Under the pieces are notes generated by a model, which searched no databases, was not told where the DNA came from, and saw only the letters and a program-made list of their open reading frames with translations. This document shows, one piece after another, positions 62,220 to 64,000 of a stretch of DNA of 64,000 nt. The DNA is from Imbricaverruca yamaguchii (Eukaryota; Arthropoda; Thecostraca; Neoverrucidae). Location of the stretch: contig JAOTOL010001637.1 in the NCBI GenBank assembly GCA_034440575.1, positions 2,101,501 through 2,165,500 of the forward strand, written 5' to 3'. A program made the translations under genes and the position numbers. Positions within the stretch are counted from its first letter, which is position 1, and each line of letters begins with the position of its first letter.

Positions 62220-63189
62220 GACGTCGCCGAAGAACTCGGTTCGCATAGAAGCCTGGTCCCTGGGGAGGCTACTCCCAGCGATGACTGGACCTCGATGGAT
62301 GTTAGGGTCGATCCCAGCGTGTAACCGATCGTAGCGAAGAGACCCCAAAACGTGCCAGTGCACCGGCAAGAGGAAGTGTCGCGGCAGCTTGAGAGGGACG
62401 TAGTTCTGGTCGTCGTCAAGCGCGTGTGTGTGTGTGTGTGTGTGTGATTGTGGTTTTAGGGCGCATCGACCATGGTTGGTCATTTAGCGCCCATGTCGTC
62501 AAGCGCGTGCCACCCAGCACGCCCGTGACCTGGCTGCACAGCGTGGTGCTGATCCAAAAGCCGGACGGCACCCCTCGTCGCACCGTCGATCTACAGCCAC
62601 TGAACCGCCACAGCGTACGCGAGACACATCACACCGTTCCGCCCGCCATACAGACAAAAGCCATCCCGACGGGGACCTCAAAGACCGTCACGGATGCCTG
62701 GAACGGGTTCCACTCCATCGAGGCCAGGCCAGAAGACCGACATAAGGCCTCATTCCTGGCGGAGCAGTGCAGGTTCCGCTACCAGCGTACCCCATGGGAT
62801 TCCTTGCATCACAGGACGCCTGCACAGAGCTATGCGACACGATCATCGCAGACGTGCCCAGGAAGTCGAAGTGTGTCGACAACACAAGCATGTGAGACGA
62901 GGACCTGTCGGTTCACTGATGGCACGTCGTCGACTCCCTTGAGCTGGTGGGGAAGAACAGTGTGGTACTGAACCTTGTGAAGCTTCAATTGTCGTCGCTC
63001 GACGCCGACTTCGCGGGGTTTCAGGTCACTGCGACCGAGGCAAAGCCCCAGCCCAAGTACCTGTGCGTCATCACCACGTTCCGGATACACACCAACGTCA
63101 CCGACATTCGGAAGTTGTTCGGCCTCGTGAACCAGGTGTCGCACTACGGTAGAACCACTGAACTGATGGCGCTGTTCAGGCCCTACTGA
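62220..63189 (+). pseudogene. gypsy reverse transcriptase, broken
   Basis: TWLHSVVLIQKPDGTPRRTVD, LNRHSVRETHH, DAWNGFHSIE and FLAEQCRFRYQRTPW follow the gypsy RT pattern. After a frameshift near 62790 the frame continues with GFLASQDACTELCDTIIADV. The active-site motif at 62872-62883 reads CVDN where the clade has VDD; the second Asp is lost. In-frame TGA codons at 62893-62895 and 62917-62919 sit where Trp is expected. The end (DFAGFQVTATEAKPQPKYL, LFGLVNQVSHYG) is the connection to RNase H. The short hairpin retroposon at 62427-62494 interrupts the N-terminal part. Confidence 0.85.
62427..62494. mobile_element. Short hairpin retroposon with target-site duplication, copy 3
   Basis: 68 bp comprising (TG)n, ATTGTGGT and the hairpin unit (62455-62492; GGGCGC pairs with GCGCCC and GACCA with TGGTC). 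The 15-bp sequence GTCGTCAAGCGCGTG lies exactly on both sides (62412-62426 and 62495-62509). It interrupts the gypsy RT, which proves insertion. On the minus strand it reads hairpin, CTAAAACCACAAT, then (CA)n. Confidence 0.8.
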
Positions 63190-63229
63190 GTTCGTAGGTC
63201 AAATTGTAGTCGGGCCCAAACATTGAAGA

Positions 63230-63720
63230 GGCCGTCCGGAAATTGAAGGCGGCATCATCAGTAAGATCAAAGAGGGAATCGAAATATTCGCCCATAGCCG
63301 CCAGACCTGCATCAGCCCTGACTGGCCCACCACCGGCGTCAGGTACTGACTCCACCAGAAGCATTGCGATTGTGCCTCGCTGACCCCCATCGGCTGTCAC
63401 AATGGATGACGAGCGACACTAGCAGGCTCACACTTCCTCAGAGACGCAAAAAAGAGCTACGCTCCAGTCGAAGGAGAGGCCCTCCCAGTGGTTTAGGAAG
63501 ATGGGCTTCTCCATGATGGGCTGCCGTGACTTGGTCATCGCAAGTGATTACAAGCCGTTAGTAAAGATTATCGGAGACCGGACACTCGACGGCATCCAGA
63601 ACCCAAGGCACTTCCGACCGAAACAATGTACGCTGATGTCAAGATACCAGATCGTACATGTGCCCGGCAGATAGTTCGCCGGCGGACGCAGTATCAAGAC
63701 ACACATCAGCCACGACACAT
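63230..63720 (+). pseudogene. gypsy RNase H region, broken
   Basis: KIKEGIEIF, TCISPDWPTTG, LHQKHCDCASL, AKKSYAPVEGEALPV, LVIASDYKPLVKIIGDRTLD and YQIVHVPG match the RNase H of gypsy elements, and DAVSRHT follows in another frame. The stops at GY(stop), GCHNG(stop) and others fall on expected aromatic or Trp positions. The catalytic DYKP Asp is codon 63546-63548. Confidence 0.8.
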
Positions 63721-63879
63721 TCTGAAAACAGAGCCAGCCGGGACGACCTGGCCGCCTTCCGCGTCCGGGCGGACGCCGACGACGACCTGGGATCACCCTC
63801 GCCCCATCTCGCGACGACGTACCCGAAGCTTTTCAACCTTACTGGCAGTGCTGAGACAGGCTGTCGACAGTCGATGAGG

Positions 63880-64000
63880 CCATCATGATGGACGGCAGAG
63901 TTCTGGTGCCAAAACCCCTTCGCAACGAAGTGCTGCGCGCGCTCCACGCGGCGCACCAGGGCGTGAACAGGATGGCGCGTCTGGCGCGGGGAACAGTTTA
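63880..64000 (+). pseudogene. gypsy integrase N-terminus, cut by window end
   Basis: IMMDGRVLVPKPLRNEVL and ALHAAHQGVNRMARLA match the start of the HHCC zinc-binding region (His pair in LHAAHQG). The frame is open to the window edge; the catalytic core lies outside. Confidence 0.75.

Larger units (their letters stand above)
61950..64000 (+). mobile_element. Ty3/gypsy LTR retrotransposon, pol region (decayed, cut by window end)
   Basis: RT, RNase H and the beginning of integrase follow one another on the plus strand, the Ty3/gypsy order. 61955-62215 may hold the protease-RT linker (LSKTALTKLGMLGPKF), but that is weak. Several frameshifts and stops plus an inserted 68-bp retroposon mark it as non-functional. 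LTRs are not in view, and the rest lies beyond 64000. Confidence 0.85.

Overview
This is eukaryotic repeat-rich DNA, most likely from an arthropod. The evidence for that is a short run of the arthropod telomere motif (TTAGG) at 23009-23032, tRNA-derived SINEs with target-site duplications, a hAT transposon, a Ty3/gypsy element, and no compact operon-like coding. A crustacean is my guess only; the sequence does not settle it. I see no intact ordinary host gene. Most of the long open frames are by-products of stop-free tandem arrays.

The most notable locus is 30282-34348 on the minus strand. It is a reverse-transcriptase element of non-LTR type. In coding order it has an N-terminal cysteine cluster, an RT domain (motifs KLDVSNAF, TGTQQGDPL, YLDD), a CCHC knuckle and a restriction-like endonuclease motif (RPD...VWDATC). 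One uninterrupted 794-codon frame then continues into a complete ubiquitin-specific protease (USP/peptidase C19) domain with Cys box, QQD, two CxxC pairs, His box and the third catalytic Asp. The two frame breaks lie upstream of this fusion, at or beside short homopolymer runs. A retroelement that carries a deubiquitinase is the candidate undescribed system here.

Other mobile DNA. A decayed hAT element with a DUF4371/ZMYM1-like transposase lies at 45056-50293, bounded by matching 16-bp termini and a near-perfect 8-bp duplication. A decayed Ty3/gypsy pol region runs from about 61950 to the window end. Two copies of a tRNA-derived SINE (12793-12974 plus strand, 44054-44222 minus strand) have recognisable target-site duplications, and a third tRNA-like SINE lies at about 37412-37590. 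Very short hairpin retroposons (35381, 43554, 62427) are present; two are flanked by 15-17 bp duplications, and one of these sits inside the gypsy RT.

Layout of tandem repeats. At least thirteen apparently unrelated satellite families are spread along the window: 66 bp (1.47 kb), 25-30 bp (5.6), 32/34 bp (15.1), 38 bp (17.5), 26 bp (19.8), 34 bp (21.07), 14/28 bp (21.5-22.3), 15 bp (24.2), 19 bp (27.2), 42 bp (36.1), 33/36/24 bp (39.3-41.3) and 40 bp (53.7-55.4). There are also TA, TG, GA and CA microsatellites. Together they make up roughly a sixth of the sequence.

The remaining stretches are unique-looking non-coding DNA, AT-rich in places (6.2-11.7 kb, 58-61 kb). GC-rich, CpG-rich islands occur near 12.25-12.63, 16.0-16.7, 20.6-21.1, 26.5-27.2, 38.99-39.28 and 52.4-52.6 kb. 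Some may be promoters, but no linked gene can be demonstrated.
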